NCBI GenBank assembly: GCA_913775265.1
Contig: CAJYJH010000049.1
Location: 1 to 61,447, forward strand
Direction of reading: 5' to 3'
From: an uncultured Mucilaginibacter sp.
GTDB lineage: Bacteria > Bacteroidota > Bacteroidia > Sphingobacteriales > Sphingobacteriaceae
Length of the DNA: 61,447 bases
Part shown: piece by piece, positions 44,855-54,080 of the stretch
Numbering within the stretch: position 1 is the stretch's first letter
Layout: each line of letters starts with the position of its first letter
Made by a program: the position numbers and the translations under genes
Notes under the pieces: generated by a model
Told to the model about the DNA's origin: nothing
What the model saw: the letters and a program-made list of their open reading frames with translations, nothing else
Databases searched by the model: none

Positions 44855-45709
44855 ATGAAAATTTTAAGATTGCCCGTGGCACTCATAGCCATTGTTTTAG
44901 TGTCGAGCTGTGTAAGCACCAAAAAGTATACGGCTTTGCAAACCAACTATGATAGTTTACAACGAAAACATAAAGATCTTGATATAAGATTTTTAAATAG
45001 TCAGCAAGATTTAGCAACGGCCAACACACGCGTAAAAAGTCTGGAAGACCAGATTGCAGGCGAGAGGACAAACATGAGGGCATTACAAGCCGCGTTAGAT
45101 AAATGTTTAACCTCATCTAACCAAGGCAATACCAATATATCTAAACTGGTTGATGAGATTAATTCCTCTAACAAATACATTCAGCAGTTGATTGCCAGTA
45201 AGAACAAAAGCGATTCGCTTAATATGGTGTTGACGAACAATCTGACCCGATCTTTAAGTCGTGAAGAAATGAAGGACGTTGATGTGCAGGTATTGAAAGG
45301 TGTGGTTTATATTTCGCTGTCAGACAATATGCTCTACAAATCGGGGAGCTACGAAATATCTGATAAAGCCGGTGAAACCTTAAGCAAGATTGCCAAAATC
45401 ATTACCGATTACAAGGATTATGATGTATTGGTAGAGGGTAATACCGATAACGTGCCGATCTCGAAACCTAATATCCGTAACAACTGGGATTTAAGTGCTT
45501 TAAGGGCATCATCGGTAGTACAGGCATTACAAAATAATTACCGGGTTGATCCTAAACGTTTAACCGCTGGTGGTCGTGGCGAATTTAACCCGGTAGCCAG
45601 CAATGATACCGAGGCCGGTAAGATTAAAAACCGTCGTACTCAAATTATTATTACGCCTAAACTCGACCAGTTTATGGATTTGATTAACAAAGCTCCTGAT
45701 AAGCAATAA
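44855..45709 (+). CDS. OmpA-family lipoprotein with coiled coil
   Basis: 284-aa peptidoglycan-linking outer-membrane lipoprotein. Signal with lipobox VSSC (C19); a coiled-coil region (about residues 25-125, TALQTNYDSLQRKHKDLDIR and following); C-terminal OmpA domain (about 150-275) with TDNVPIS, the peptidoglycan-binding NWDLSALRASSVVQAL and NRRTQIIITP. Such proteins tether the outer membrane to the wall. It is followed by its own terminator. 155 bases divergent from crtW, with no shared function apparent. Confidence 0.92.
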   Translation: MKILRLPVALIAIVLVSSCVSTKKYTALQTNYDSLQRKHKDLDIRFLNSQQDLATANTRVKSLEDQIAGERTNMRALQAALDKCLTSSNQGNTNISKLVDEINSSNKYIQQLIASKNKSDSLNMVLTNNLTRSLSREEMKDVDVQVLKGVVYISLSDNMLYKSGSYEISDKAGETLSKIAKIITDYKDYDVLVEGNTDNVPISKPNIRNNWDLSALRASSVVQALQNNYRVDPKRLTAGGRGEFNPVASNDTEAGKIKNRRTQIIITPKLDQFMDLINKAPDKQ

Positions 45710-45731
45710 TTAATATCTTTCAAGATATATC

Positions 45732-45767
45732 AAAAAAAGCAGCCTTCGTATGAGGGCTGCTTTTTTT
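45732..45767 (+). terminator. Terminator after the OmpA lipoprotein
   Basis: Stem AAAAAAAGCAGCC (45732-45744) / GGCTGCTTTTTTT (45755-45767), ending in seven T. Confidence 0.92.
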
Positions 45768-45927
45768 GATGTTGAGGTACTATGTGATCAATACCTGCAG
45801 GAAATGTTTTTTAGCGCATGGCACAAAGCTGCTTGATTTTTCTCCTGCCTATCTCGCTTGTTTTAAAAGTTTAAAATAAAAACGGGGGAATTATTCAAAC
45901 CTCGTTGTACAGTGTTTTGAATCTAAT

Positions 45928-46317
45928 TTATTTAACCGCCGTAGCTTCCAATTCTACTTTAAGAGTTTCAAATAAGCTTTTTACTTCAAACAAAGTAGTA
46001 GCCTGTTGGATGCCGTGCTTTGCTATCCAGTCTTGCAACACTGAAAACTTCGGCCAGAGCTCCTCAGTGTTGGTTGTGTAGATATTAAGCCGTACGATGT
46101 TCTTGCACTCATAACCAGCCTGAATGATCACTTGCTCCAGATTCTGTATGGCCTCAATCAGTTGCGATTCCATGTCGGCCGTACTCGATTCTCCATTCGG
46201 ATGCACAGCTGCCTGGCCCGAACAATACAGTGTAGATTCCACATTTCTTACTTCAACGGCTTGTACATAGCTGCGGCCATCCTGCCATTGCCACGGATTA
46301 ATTATTCGTTTTTCCAT
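45928..46317 (-). CDS. RidA family protein
   Basis: 129-aa member of the RidA/YjgF/UK114 family, which hydrolyses reactive enamine/imine intermediates formed by PLP enzymes. Typical: NPWQWQDGRSYVQAVEV at the start, LYCSGQAAVHPNGES, QLIEAIQNLEQVIIQAG, and NIVRLNIYTTN with the conserved Arg of the active site. The start Met at 46317 gives the family N-terminus; an in-frame upstream extension would add about 30 hydrophobic residues not usual for the family. It lies 118 bases downstream of a Crp/Fnr regulator on the same strand, which may control it. Confidence 0.88.
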   Translation of the reverse strand: MEKRIINPWQWQDGRSYVQAVEVRNVESTLYCSGQAAVHPNGESSTADMESQLIEAIQNLEQVIIQAGYECKNIVRLNIYTTNTEELWPKFSVLQDWIAKHGIQQATTLFEVKSLFETLKVELEATAVK

Positions 46318-46434
46318 TTGCTTTGTATTGTTGCCGCTGCCGGCCGCGGCGATGATTAAATTTATGTTACAAAGTAGCAGACAAAACTTAGCTTTTAACC
46401 GTGACAAACCTCACATATTTAAATAACTAAAGCA

Positions 46435-46998
46435 TTAAGTATATAACCTGCTCAATGTTTCGCGCGAAACGCCGAGGTAAGAGGCAATCAAAGTTTTAGG
46501 AACCCGTTGCAGCAATGACGGATAACGTTTTAACAATTGTTCATAGCGCTCTTTGGCGCCCGAGGTAAGAAATGATAAAATGCGTTGTTGGGAGCCAATG
46601 TGTCCTCCGTTAGCTTTTTCAAGAAAAAAGTGTTCCATTTTGTGCGAATTGAAGCACAATTGCTTGTAATTTGTTAACGATAAACACAATACCTGTGTAT
46701 CTTCCAGGCATTGTAAGCTCATTGTTGCTTTGGTTTGACTATGGTAGGCCAGAAAGTCGGTTTCCCACCAATCTTCCATAGCGAAAGATACGATGTGTTG
46801 CTTTGCTGATTCGTCGGTATAAGCAAGCATCAAAAGACCAGAAATAACAAAGTAGGAGTGCTCAACTCTGTCGCCTTTTTGAATGATGTAGTCGCGTCTT
46901 TTAAACGTTTGAATGGTAAAGTGCTTCGCTACAAGCTCAAATTCCTCATCCGTTAACTTAATTATCTTTTCAATGTGTGTCCTTAATACTTCAAACAT
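46435..46998 (-). CDS. Crp/Fnr family transcriptional regulator
   Basis: 187-aa regulator with an N-terminal cyclic-nucleotide-binding fold (about residues 10-120, FKRRDYIIQKGDRVEHSYFVISGLLML) and a C-terminal winged helix (about 150-187, RVPKTLIASYLGVSRETLSRLYT). No Fnr-type Cys cluster, and the phosphate-binding Arg of true Crp is not at its usual place, so the effector is probably not cAMP. The HTH end is short, as in the Bacteroidota Crp-like subgroup. Followed by RidA on the same strand. Confidence 0.9.
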   Translation of the reverse strand: MFEVLRTHIEKIIKLTDEEFELVAKHFTIQTFKRRDYIIQKGDRVEHSYFVISGLLMLAYTDESAKQHIVSFAMEDWWETDFLAYHSQTKATMSLQCLEDTQVLCLSLTNYKQLCFNSHKMEHFFLEKANGGHIGSQQRILSFLTSGAKERYEQLLKRYPSLLQRVPKTLIASYLGVSRETLSRLYT

Positions 46999-47079
46999 TA
47001 ATATTAGCTATTAGCGACGATTTTGGTAGCTATTAAAGTAAGACTTTTTATTAGGATTAATTAAGAGTATTGATCAAGC

Positions 47080-47137
47080 AATCATCAATAAAGAGATAAT
47101 TAATGCTAAGATACTCGCTATCTCTTTATTGATGATT
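47080..47137. repeat. 19-bp perfect inverted repeat
   Basis: AATCATCAATAAAGAGATA (47080-47098) and its exact complement (47119-47137), with a 20-base loop. It lies between the S9 peptidase stop and the Crp/Fnr start, 82 bases before the latter's ATG on its upstream side. There is no T run. As RNA it would fold into a stable hairpin; as DNA it could be an operator for the regulator or a mobile-element scar. Confidence 0.7.
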
Positions 47138-47155
47138 TGAAGCAGGTAGAGGCTA

Positions 47156-49501
47156 TTAGTACTGTCCGTTACGCGGATCAAGCTTGGTTTTTAACTGATA
47201 TTCTTTTGGTGATTCTGCTCCTAAAAGGTTGCGCACAAAATAGTCCCAGCGGCGGCGCATCATATAAGGGCTGTATGGGCCGTAACCGTGCGCACTATTC
47301 GGAAAAATCACCAGATCATAGTCCTTATTGGCTTTTTCAAGGGCTTCTACAACCAGCAGGGTATTATATGGCGGCACATTATCGTCCATCATGCCGTGAG
47401 CAAGCATCAGTTTGCCTTTTAGGTTTTTGGCGAAATTTTGGTTGGCTTGGTCTTCATAGTTCGATTTGCCACTGGCATCTTTGGTTTCTAAGCCGATGTA
47501 ACGTTCGCCCCAATCGTCCTCATAATTGCGGTTTTCATGGTTACCCGATTCGGATATACCCACTTTAAAGAAATCAGGATAGCGGAACATGGCGGCTGCT
47601 GTAGCAAAACCACCACCCGAATGGCCCCAGATGCCAGCCCTGTTAATGTCGATATACGGATATTTTTGAGCCAGTTGCTGCATGCCGCTCACTTGGTCGG
47701 GCAGGGTATTTTCAGACATGTGGCCATAGTTCATGTCGTGATAACTTTTAGAACGTAAGGGGTTGCTGGTACCCTCAATCAGCACTACTACAAAACCCAG
47801 TTCGGCCAGTGCCTGGTGGTCGCCCCGCGCCGCCGAAAACGACCAGTTACCCACACTGCCACCCTGCGGACCCGGATAGATGTAATTGATGATCGGATAT
47901 TTTTTAGCCGGATCAATTTTGGTTGGTGTAAACATTAGTCCATACAGGTCCGTCTTGCCATCGGCTGCTTTTACCGTAATCGGTGTAGGTGCTTTCCAGC
48001 CAGTCGCTGTTAGACGAGAGATATCTGTTTTTTCTAAAGTAGCTACCAGTTTGCCATTCAGGCTGCGCATTACAGTTACGCCAGGTACATCAGGCTTGGA
48101 GTAACTATCTACAAAATAATTCTCCGTAGGTGAAAATGTAATTTGATGATTGCCGCTTTCAGGAGTCAGCAACGTAAGTTTACTACCATCAAAGTTTACG
48201 CGGTACAGGTAGCTAAAGTAAGGGTTACCGGCTTCGCGGCCACCGCCCAAAAAGTAAAGCTGCCGGTTTTTTTCGTCGACTTTAAGCAGTTGTGTTACCA
48301 CAAAATCGCCTTTGGTAATAAGATTTTTTACTTTGCCGGTTTGGGCGTTGTACAAGTACAAGTGCCCCCAGTTGTCCCGTTCCGAAAACCAGATCATCTC
48401 ATTGCTTTTAGGCAGGTAGCGCCAGTTAATGGCATCCCATCCCGATTCAAATTGGGTAGGTACTACTTCTTCAAAAACTTCGCGCACATCGCCGGTGACT
48501 GCATTGGCAATACGTACCTTCTCCTGCTTATGGTCGCGCGAGGTAGATACAAAGGCCAGTTGCGTGCCGTCGGGCGTCCAGTTTACATCATCAAAAGTGC
48601 CGCTGCTTGCTATATCGTCGCTTAGTGTGGCCCGGTGCGGATCAGGCTGCACTTTCAGCATAATTACTTTGGGCTGGTCTACCTCAATAATGCAGCGGTG
48701 TATCATGGCAATTTCTTTGTCGCCCGGCAAGGGGTATTTCCAGCTCTCTAACTTGGGTGTACCTACATTAGTGGTTACCAGGTACATGTCGCCCACTTTG
48801 CGTTGGTCTTGTTTAAAGGTGGCAATTTTTTTAGAGTCGGGCGACCATTGTAATATGGCCCGGTCGCTGTGCTTCCAACCTGCATTATCCGTGGCATAGC
48901 CAAAATCTTTTACTCCATCGGTAGTTAGTTGGGTTTCTTTACCCGAGGCTAAGTCGCGTACCCACAAATTATAATTTCTAATAAAGGCAAATCTTTTACC
49001 ATCGGGAGATGCTACCCCATTATATACGCCGCCTCTCCGGCCCATGGCCATTGGGCGCGGCATGCGTTGCGTTGCGTCTTCGCTCAACGTATAATTTTGT
49101 AGGTCGGCCTTCCAAGCCTTGCCATTCGCGTAAAACGATACTGACTTACCATCGGCAGATGGCATGATAGCCTGAATCGGTAACTTATCTGCACTGTATT
49201 TAGTTCCGGTAGCTGTGGACAAGGCCGCCGCCATTTTTTGATGATCAAATGCGGGGCTACGCGTTCCTTTCGCCGGGTCAACCAGTACAAATTCGGCGCC
49301 TTTGGCTGTGAGTACACGATACCAAAGCTTATCGCCTGGCAGCCAGTTGGGGCGTATGTTGGCGCCGTCAACATAAGGCGCAGTATTATAGCCCATCATG
49401 CTTTCGGCATGTTCGTAATCTTTTAACGTTAAAGCAGGGGCTTGTGCATAGGCTGTGGCTGTAAAAGCGATGGCCAATGCAGGGAGTAAAAATTTATTCA
49501 T
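47156..49501 (-). CDS. Secreted S9 prolyl oligopeptidase family peptidase (DPP IV-like)
   Basis: 781-aa exported serine peptidase, signal peptide MNKFLLPALAIAFTATAYAQ. N-terminal DPP IV-type beta-propeller (about residues 100-490) and C-terminal alpha/beta-hydrolase (about 520-770). Catalytic triad: S628 in GHSGGGFA, an Asp in MMDDNVPPYN and a His in SAHGYGPYSPY. The propeller's double-Glu motif expected in true DPP IV is not clearly seen, so exact specificity is open. Single gene, codirectional with the Crp/Fnr-RidA pair and divergent from rocD. Confidence 0.93.
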   Translation of the reverse strand: MNKFLLPALAIAFTATAYAQAPALTLKDYEHAESMMGYNTAPYVDGANIRPNWLPGDKLWYRVLTAKGAEFVLVDPAKGTRSPAFDHQKMAAALSTATGTKYSADKLPIQAIMPSADGKSVSFYANGKAWKADLQNYTLSEDATQRMPRPMAMGRRGGVYNGVASPDGKRFAFIRNYNLWVRDLASGKETQLTTDGVKDFGYATDNAGWKHSDRAILQWSPDSKKIATFKQDQRKVGDMYLVTTNVGTPKLESWKYPLPGDKEIAMIHRCIIEVDQPKVIMLKVQPDPHRATLSDDIASSGTFDDVNWTPDGTQLAFVSTSRDHKQEKVRIANAVTGDVREVFEEVVPTQFESGWDAINWRYLPKSNEMIWFSERDNWGHLYLYNAQTGKVKNLITKGDFVVTQLLKVDEKNRQLYFLGGGREAGNPYFSYLYRVNFDGSKLTLLTPESGNHQITFSPTENYFVDSYSKPDVPGVTVMRSLNGKLVATLEKTDISRLTATGWKAPTPITVKAADGKTDLYGLMFTPTKIDPAKKYPIINYIYPGPQGGSVGNWSFSAARGDHQALAELGFVVVLIEGTSNPLRSKSYHDMNYGHMSENTLPDQVSGMQQLAQKYPYIDINRAGIWGHSGGGFATAAAMFRYPDFFKVGISESGNHENRNYEDDWGERYIGLETKDASGKSNYEDQANQNFAKNLKGKLMLAHGMMDDNVPPYNTLLVVEALEKANKDYDLVIFPNSAHGYGPYSPYMMRRRWDYFVRNLLGAESPKEYQLKTKLDPRNGQY

Positions 49502-49674
49502 CTTTAAAAGATAAAGCCAGTTTTGTTAATCAGTTTTAAAACGCAATATACTCAAAATACAATTTTTAGTTCCCAAGCTGTTTATCAACTACATATTTGT
49601 TACCTTAAGGGCCGTTTAAGGCCAATATCAGTTAGCCAGAAGCGTTATTGTTATAGTACTAATTTATTTCTCTT

Positions 49675-50910
49675 ATGCTTACTTTATCTCACACTCAAGA
49701 TTTTATAGATACTGAAGATCGCTACGGTGCTCATAATTACCATCCGCTACCGGTAGTATTATCAAAAGGCGAAGGTGTTTACCTATGGGATGTAGAGGGT
49801 AAGCAATATTTTGATTTTTTATCAGCTTACAGTGCCGTAAACCAGGGGCATTGCCATCCACGTATCATCGAGGCCTTGATTAGCCAGGCACAACAGCTTA
49901 CGCTAACCTCGCGCGCATTTTATAATGACCAATTAGGTAAGGCCGAAGAGTATGTATGCCGGTTGTTTAATTACGATAAGGCCCTGTTTATGAATTCGGG
50001 AGCAGAGGCGGTTGAAACTGCTATTAAGCTGGCCCGTAAATGGGCTTATCAGCATAAAGGTATTGCCGATAACCGAGCCCACATTTTAGTAGCCGGTGGC
50101 AACTTTCATGGTCGTACCACAGGGATTATCTCTTTTTCGGACAGTCCGGAATCTAAAGACCAGTTTGGTCCTTACTTGCCAGGCTTTACTGTAATACCTT
50201 ACAATGATCTGGAAGCTTTAGAGCATCAGCTAAAAAGTAACCCTGATATATGTGCCTTTTTGGTGGAACCTATACAAGGAGAGGCTGGTGTTATCGTTCC
50301 GCAGGAGAGTTACCTGGCAGCAGTACACGCTTTGTGTAAGCAGTATAATGTGCTGTTGCTGGCTGATGAAATACAAACAGGTATTGGCCGTACCGGTAAA
50401 TTGTTAGCCAGTTATTATGATGATGTGCATGCTGATGTGTTAATTATCGGTAAAGCCATGGCGGGCGGCGTGTTACCGGTATCGGCAGTGTTGGCCAACG
50501 ATGACGTGATGCTTTGCATCCGTCCGGGTGAGCATGGATCGACCTTTGGCGGTAACCCATTGGCTGCTACGGTGTCGGTTGCTGCTTTAAAAGTTATTGC
50601 TGATGAAGAGCTGTCTGAAAATGCCTTCGAATTAGGTTTGATTTTCAGGGAACGGATGCAGCAGCTTCAAAATAATTATCCTAATGTAGTTACGGCAGTA
50701 AGGGGTAGGGGGCTGTTAAATGCCATCGACATTGCCGACGGACTGAATTTTACAGCCTGGGATGTGTGTATGAAATTAAAAGATAATGGCCTACTGGCTA
50801 AGCCCACTCATGGGCATACCATTCGCTTTTCGCCACCGCTGGTAATTACTGTTCAACAAATGGAAACTTGTTGCGATATTACTGAGCAAACAATTGCAGC
50901 ATTAGCCTAA
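49675..50910 (+). CDS. rocD: Ornithine aminotransferase
   Basis: Class III PLP aminotransferase that converts ornithine and 2-oxoglutarate to glutamate semialdehyde (arginine and ornithine catabolism, proline link). Sequence EDRYGAHNYHPLPVVLSKGEGVYLWDVEGK is the classic OAT start. PLP lysine K260 in IIGKAMAGG; NSGAEAVETAIKLARKW and the aspartate in LADEIQTGIGRTG complete the PLP site. 411 aa. Terminator follows. Confidence 0.95.
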   Translation: MLTLSHTQDFIDTEDRYGAHNYHPLPVVLSKGEGVYLWDVEGKQYFDFLSAYSAVNQGHCHPRIIEALISQAQQLTLTSRAFYNDQLGKAEEYVCRLFNYDKALFMNSGAEAVETAIKLARKWAYQHKGIADNRAHILVAGGNFHGRTTGIISFSDSPESKDQFGPYLPGFTVIPYNDLEALEHQLKSNPDICAFLVEPIQGEAGVIVPQESYLAAVHALCKQYNVLLLADEIQTGIGRTGKLLASYYDDVHADVLIIGKAMAGGVLPVSAVLANDDVMLCIRPGEHGSTFGGNPLAATVSVAALKVIADEELSENAFELGLIFRERMQQLQNNYPNVVTAVRGRGLLNAIDIADGLNFTAWDVCMKLKDNGLLAKPTHGHTIRFSPPLVITVQQMETCCDITEQTIAALA

Positions 50911-50927
50911 GAAATTTGCGGATTAAA

Positions 50928-50964
50928 CAAAAATGGGTCAGCTGTTACAGCTGACCCATTTTTG
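50928..50964. terminator. Bidirectional terminator between rocD and asd
   Basis: Perfect 17-bp stem CAAAAATGGGTCAGCTG / CAGCTGACCCATTTTTG with loop TTA. Confidence 0.94.
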
Positions 50965-50981
50965 TTGATTGATGTTGACGA

Positions 50982-51989
50982 TTAAGCTTCTACAGCGTCG
51001 CCAACTAATTTTTTAGCTACCAGATACTCTGCAATCTGTACAGCATTGGTGGCAGCGCCTTTACGCAGGTTGTCTGATACAATCCAGGCGTTTAATGTAT
51101 TAGGCTGAGTTTCGTCTCTGCGGATGCGGCCTACAAACACTTCGTCTTTTTCGTGAGCATCTAAAGGCATCGGATATTTCAGGTTGGCTACATCGTCTAC
51201 CACGATAATACCAGGCGAGTTGCTTAACAATTCGCGAACTTCGGTCAGGTCAAAATCGTTTTCAAACTCAATGTTTACCGACTCGGAGTGACCACCAATT
51301 ACCGGGATACGTACAGTAGTAGCAGTTACGCGGATACTATCATCGCCCATAATTTTTTTGGTCTCCAGTATCATCTTCATTTCCTCTTTGGTATAGCCGT
51401 TATCCTGAAAAACGTCGATATGCGGCAATACGTTCAGGTCAATCTGGTAAGGATAAACTTTAGGGCCATCAATACCTTTACGTTCGTTAAATAACTGGTC
51501 AACTGCTTTTACGCCGGTACCGGTTACCGATTGGTAGGTAGATACCACTACGCGTTTAACTTTGTATTTATCGTGCAGCGGTTTTAAGGCCACTACCATT
51601 TGTATGGTAGAACAATTAGGGTTAGCAATGATTTTGTCCTCGGCAGTTAATGCATCAGCATTAACCTCAGGCACTACCAGTTTTTTAGCAGGGTCCATGC
51701 GCCAGGCCGACGAATTATCAATTACAGTAATACCAGCCTCGGCAAATAATGGAGCTTGCTCTAAAGAGGTGCTGCCACCAGCCGAAAATAAGGCGATATC
51801 AGGTTTTTGCTTTATCGCATCGCCGGCAGTAACCACCTTATACGGCTTACCCTTAAAAGTAACTTCTTTACCTACACTTTTTTCGGATGCCACGGGGATT
51901 AATTCTGTTACCGGAAAGTTGCGTTCTTCGAGAACCTGCAACATTTTAGTGCCTACCAAGCCGGTGGCGCCTACAACTGCGACTTTCAT
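50982..51989 (-). CDS. asd: Aspartate-semialdehyde dehydrogenase
   Basis: Reduces aspartyl phosphate to aspartate semialdehyde, the branch point to lysine/DAP, threonine and methionine. Rossmann GATGLVGTKML at the N-terminus, active-site C126 in IANPNCSTIQMV, and VSTYQSVTGTGVKAVDQL. The C-terminal IPVIGGHSESVNIEFE holds the catalytic His. 335 aa. Convergent with rocD, divergent from tdh. Confidence 0.96.
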   Translation of the reverse strand: MKVAVVGATGLVGTKMLQVLEERNFPVTELIPVASEKSVGKEVTFKGKPYKVVTAGDAIKQKPDIALFSAGGSTSLEQAPLFAEAGITVIDNSSAWRMDPAKKLVVPEVNADALTAEDKIIANPNCSTIQMVVALKPLHDKYKVKRVVVSTYQSVTGTGVKAVDQLFNERKGIDGPKVYPYQIDLNVLPHIDVFQDNGYTKEEMKMILETKKIMGDDSIRVTATTVRIPVIGGHSESVNIEFENDFDLTEVRELLSNSPGIIVVDDVANLKYPMPLDAHEKDEVFVGRIRRDETQPNTLNAWIVSDNLRKGAATNAVQIAEYLVAKKLVGDAVEA

Positions 51990-52146
51990 TGTCTTGTTTA
52001 AACTTTTAGTAATTAAAAAACGTTAATTCTCAAATGTAAACAAAATTTGATCAATAGGTTGAAATCTATATCAAATTAGTGGATTATGTCATCATTAGCA
52101 ATGCTTTTTACTATCGGTTCAACAGGTGGGATTACAGGCAAATTTT

Positions 52147-52154
52147 TACCTTTG
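52147..52154 (+). promoter_or_regulatory. Candidate -7 element for tdh
   Basis: TACCTTTG fits TAnnTTTG, 20 bases before the ATG at 52175. It supports that start over the much longer open frame that begins upstream. Confidence 0.45.
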
Positions 52155-52174
52155 CGCGTTTTAAAAGCTACTGC

Positions 52175-53131
52175 ATGAGCGAAAAGATTTTAGTGATTGG
52201 CGCTAATGGCCAGATTGGTACCGAACTGGTTATTGCCCTGCGTAACCGCCACGGCGGGCAACAGGTTATTGCCTCGGATATTAATAACCCGGTTGAGGCT
52301 ATTAAAGATAGCGGCCCTTTTGAATTTGCCAATGTTTTGGATAAAGAAACGCTGTATGGTTTATTTCAAAAGCACCAGCCCACTCAGGTTTATCTGTTGG
52401 CAGCCATCCTATCTGCCGTAGGCGAGCAAAAACCTAAGCTGGCCTGGGATTTGAATATGAACGGCTTAATCAATGTGCTCGATTTGGCAGTGGAGTTTAA
52501 AACATCTAAAGTTTTCTGGCCAAGTTCAATCGCTGTGTTCGGTCCACATTCGCCTAAGCAAAATACACCGCAGTATTGCATCATGGACCCAAATACGGTT
52601 TACGGTTTTAGCAAACTGGCCGGTGAGCGCTGGTGCGAGTATTACCATGCCAAGCATGGATTAGACGTGCGCAGCATCCGGTACCCCGGACTCATCAGCT
52701 GGAAAGCAGCCCCGGGTGGTGGTACTACCGATTATGCCATCCATATTTTTTACGAAGCTTTAAAAACGGGTACTTACCAAAGTTTTTTGTCGGCTGATAC
52801 GATGTTGCCGATGATGTATATGGAAGATGCAATCAGGGCTACGCTGCAATTAATGGATGCACCAGCTGAGCAAATCAGTATCCGCTCGAGCTATAATTTA
52901 GGGGGCATTAGTTTTACACCCGAAACTTTAGCTCGTGAAATTAAACAGCATCTTCCGGAATTTGCCATCAGCTACGCCGACCAAGATTCACGCCAGGCTA
53001 TTGCCGACAGCTGGCCTCAATCGATAGATGATAGCCAGGCCGCGCAGGATTGGAACTGGAAACTGGAGTATGATTTGCCACGCATGGCCGCCGAAATGCT
53101 AAAAAACTTAAAGAATACCTTAAATTTGTAA
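52175..53131 (+). CDS. tdh: L-threonine 3-dehydrogenase, SDR type
   Basis: Oxidises threonine to 2-amino-3-ketobutyrate. 318-aa extended SDR: VIGANGQIGTELV, LLAAILSAVGEQKP, FWPSSIAVFGPHSP and the YGFSKLAGERWCEYY (YxxxK). The segment RSIRYPGLISWKAAPGGGTTDYAIHIFYEA is diagnostic of SDR-type threonine dehydrogenases. The start at 52175 gives the normal family N-terminus; codons before it encode an unrelated extension. kbl, the next pathway step, lies 4.3 kb away on the other strand. Confidence 0.93.
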   Translation: MSEKILVIGANGQIGTELVIALRNRHGGQQVIASDINNPVEAIKDSGPFEFANVLDKETLYGLFQKHQPTQVYLLAAILSAVGEQKPKLAWDLNMNGLINVLDLAVEFKTSKVFWPSSIAVFGPHSPKQNTPQYCIMDPNTVYGFSKLAGERWCEYYHAKHGLDVRSIRYPGLISWKAAPGGGTTDYAIHIFYEALKTGTYQSFLSADTMLPMMYMEDAIRATLQLMDAPAEQISIRSSYNLGGISFTPETLAREIKQHLPEFAISYADQDSRQAIADSWPQSIDDSQAAQDWNWKLEYDLPRMAAEMLKNLKNTLNL

Positions 53132-53135
53132 TGGG

Positions 53136-53275
53136 GATATGATTACACAGATTTTGTGATGATTTTGATGAAAGCTACGATAATTGATTGTTTTTGTTCA
53201 TCAATATTGCATCATCTCACAGTAAATCAAAAGAGTAACCAAGCCATTCTGTGTAAATCAATATAATCACCTTAC
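53136..53275. repeat. REP-like long imperfect palindrome
   Basis: The whole gap between tdh and yebC can fold back on itself. Outer arms GATTACACAGA (53141-53151) and TCTGTGTAAATC (53248-53259); inner arms GTGATGATTTTGATGAA (53156-53172) and TTCATCAATATTGCATCATC (53197-53216), both imperfect. This resembles the dispersed ACACAGATTTTGTG-type intergenic elements I recall from Bacteroidota genomes. It has no coding potential. Confidence 0.5.
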
Positions 53276-53302
53276 AAATCGGTGAAATCAAAAATATAAG
53301 CA

Positions 53303-54028
53303 ATGGGAAGAGCATTTGAGTTCCGTAAAGAAAGAAAATTTAAACGCTGGGCCAAGATGGCCGTTCAGTTTACACGTTTAGGCAAAGAGATTGTAATGGC
53401 TGTTAAAGATGGCGGCCCAAACCCCGAGAGTAACTCGAGATTGCGTACTGCTATACAAAACTCAAAGGCCGTTAATATGCCTAAAGACCGTGTTGAGGCT
53501 GCCATTAAGCGTGCATCAAGCAAAGACGAAAAAGATTACGAAGAATTAGTGTACGAAGGTTATGCACCGCATGGTGTGGCCGTTTTAGTAGAAACTGCTA
53601 CTGATAATACTAACCGTACTGTAGCCAACGTACGCAGCTACTTTACTAAAGTAGGTGGTACCTTAGGTAAAACTGGTTCTTTAGATTTTGTATTTAGCCG
53701 TAAATCTGTATTTCGTTTTGATCCGGGAGAACGTGATCTGGAAGAACTGGAATTTGAACTGATAGATGCCGGTTTAGAAGAACTGTTTGTAGAGACAGAC
53801 GAAGAAGGCAAAGATGTAGCCGTACTGCATGCTGCTTATGAAGATTTTGGTAAAATGCAGAAAACTTTGGAAGGTATGGGCATTGAGCTTAAATCGGCTA
53901 AATTGGAGCGTATTGCCTTGTCGACTACTGAAATCAGCGAGGAAGATGCAGCCGACGTATTGAAGCTGATTGACAAGCTGGAAGAGGACGACGACGTGCA
54001 GGCCGTTTATCATAATATGGCCGAGTAG
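53303..54028 (+). CDS. yebC: YebC/PmpR family DNA-binding protein
   Basis: 241-aa protein of the YebC/TACO1 family. Members act as transcription regulators or, more recently, as ribosome factors for translating difficult stretches such as polyproline. Signatures: MGRAFEFRKERKFKRWAKMAVQFTRLGKEIVMAVK at the N-terminus (Bacteroidota variant), NPESNSRLRTAIQNSKAVNMPKDRVEAAIKRA, GYAPHGVAVLVETATDNTNRT and DVQAVYHNM at the end. Full length. Followed after 52 bases by the seven-motif protein on the same strand, probably one operon. Confidence 0.95.
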   Translation: MGRAFEFRKERKFKRWAKMAVQFTRLGKEIVMAVKDGGPNPESNSRLRTAIQNSKAVNMPKDRVEAAIKRASSKDEKDYEELVYEGYAPHGVAVLVETATDNTNRTVANVRSYFTKVGGTLGKTGSLDFVFSRKSVFRFDPGERDLEELEFELIDAGLEELFVETDEEGKDVAVLHAAYEDFGKMQKTLEGMGIELKSAKLERIALSTTEISEEDAADVLKLIDKLEEDDDVQAVYHNMAE

Positions 54029-54080
54029 GTGTTAGAGTCAGGACTATAGAGTCAAGAATAAAGAAGGGAAAGTTTAAACG

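Noticed and set aside
46318..46407. Hydrophobic 30-residue extension of RidA as a signal peptide
   Set aside because: RidA proteins of this type begin near the MEKRIINP start; the extension is likely untranslated upstream DNA.
47137..47568. 143-codon plus-strand frame at the end of the S9 peptidase
   Set aside because: Antisense to the catalytic end of the peptidase; no family similarity.
48143..48899. Two long plus-strand open frames inside the S9 peptidase gene
   Set aside because: Antisense shadows of a well-supported coding region with catalytic residues on the minus strand.
52079..52174. N-terminal extension of threonine dehydrogenase
   Set aside because: A -7 promoter box lies inside it and the family N-terminus begins at 52175.
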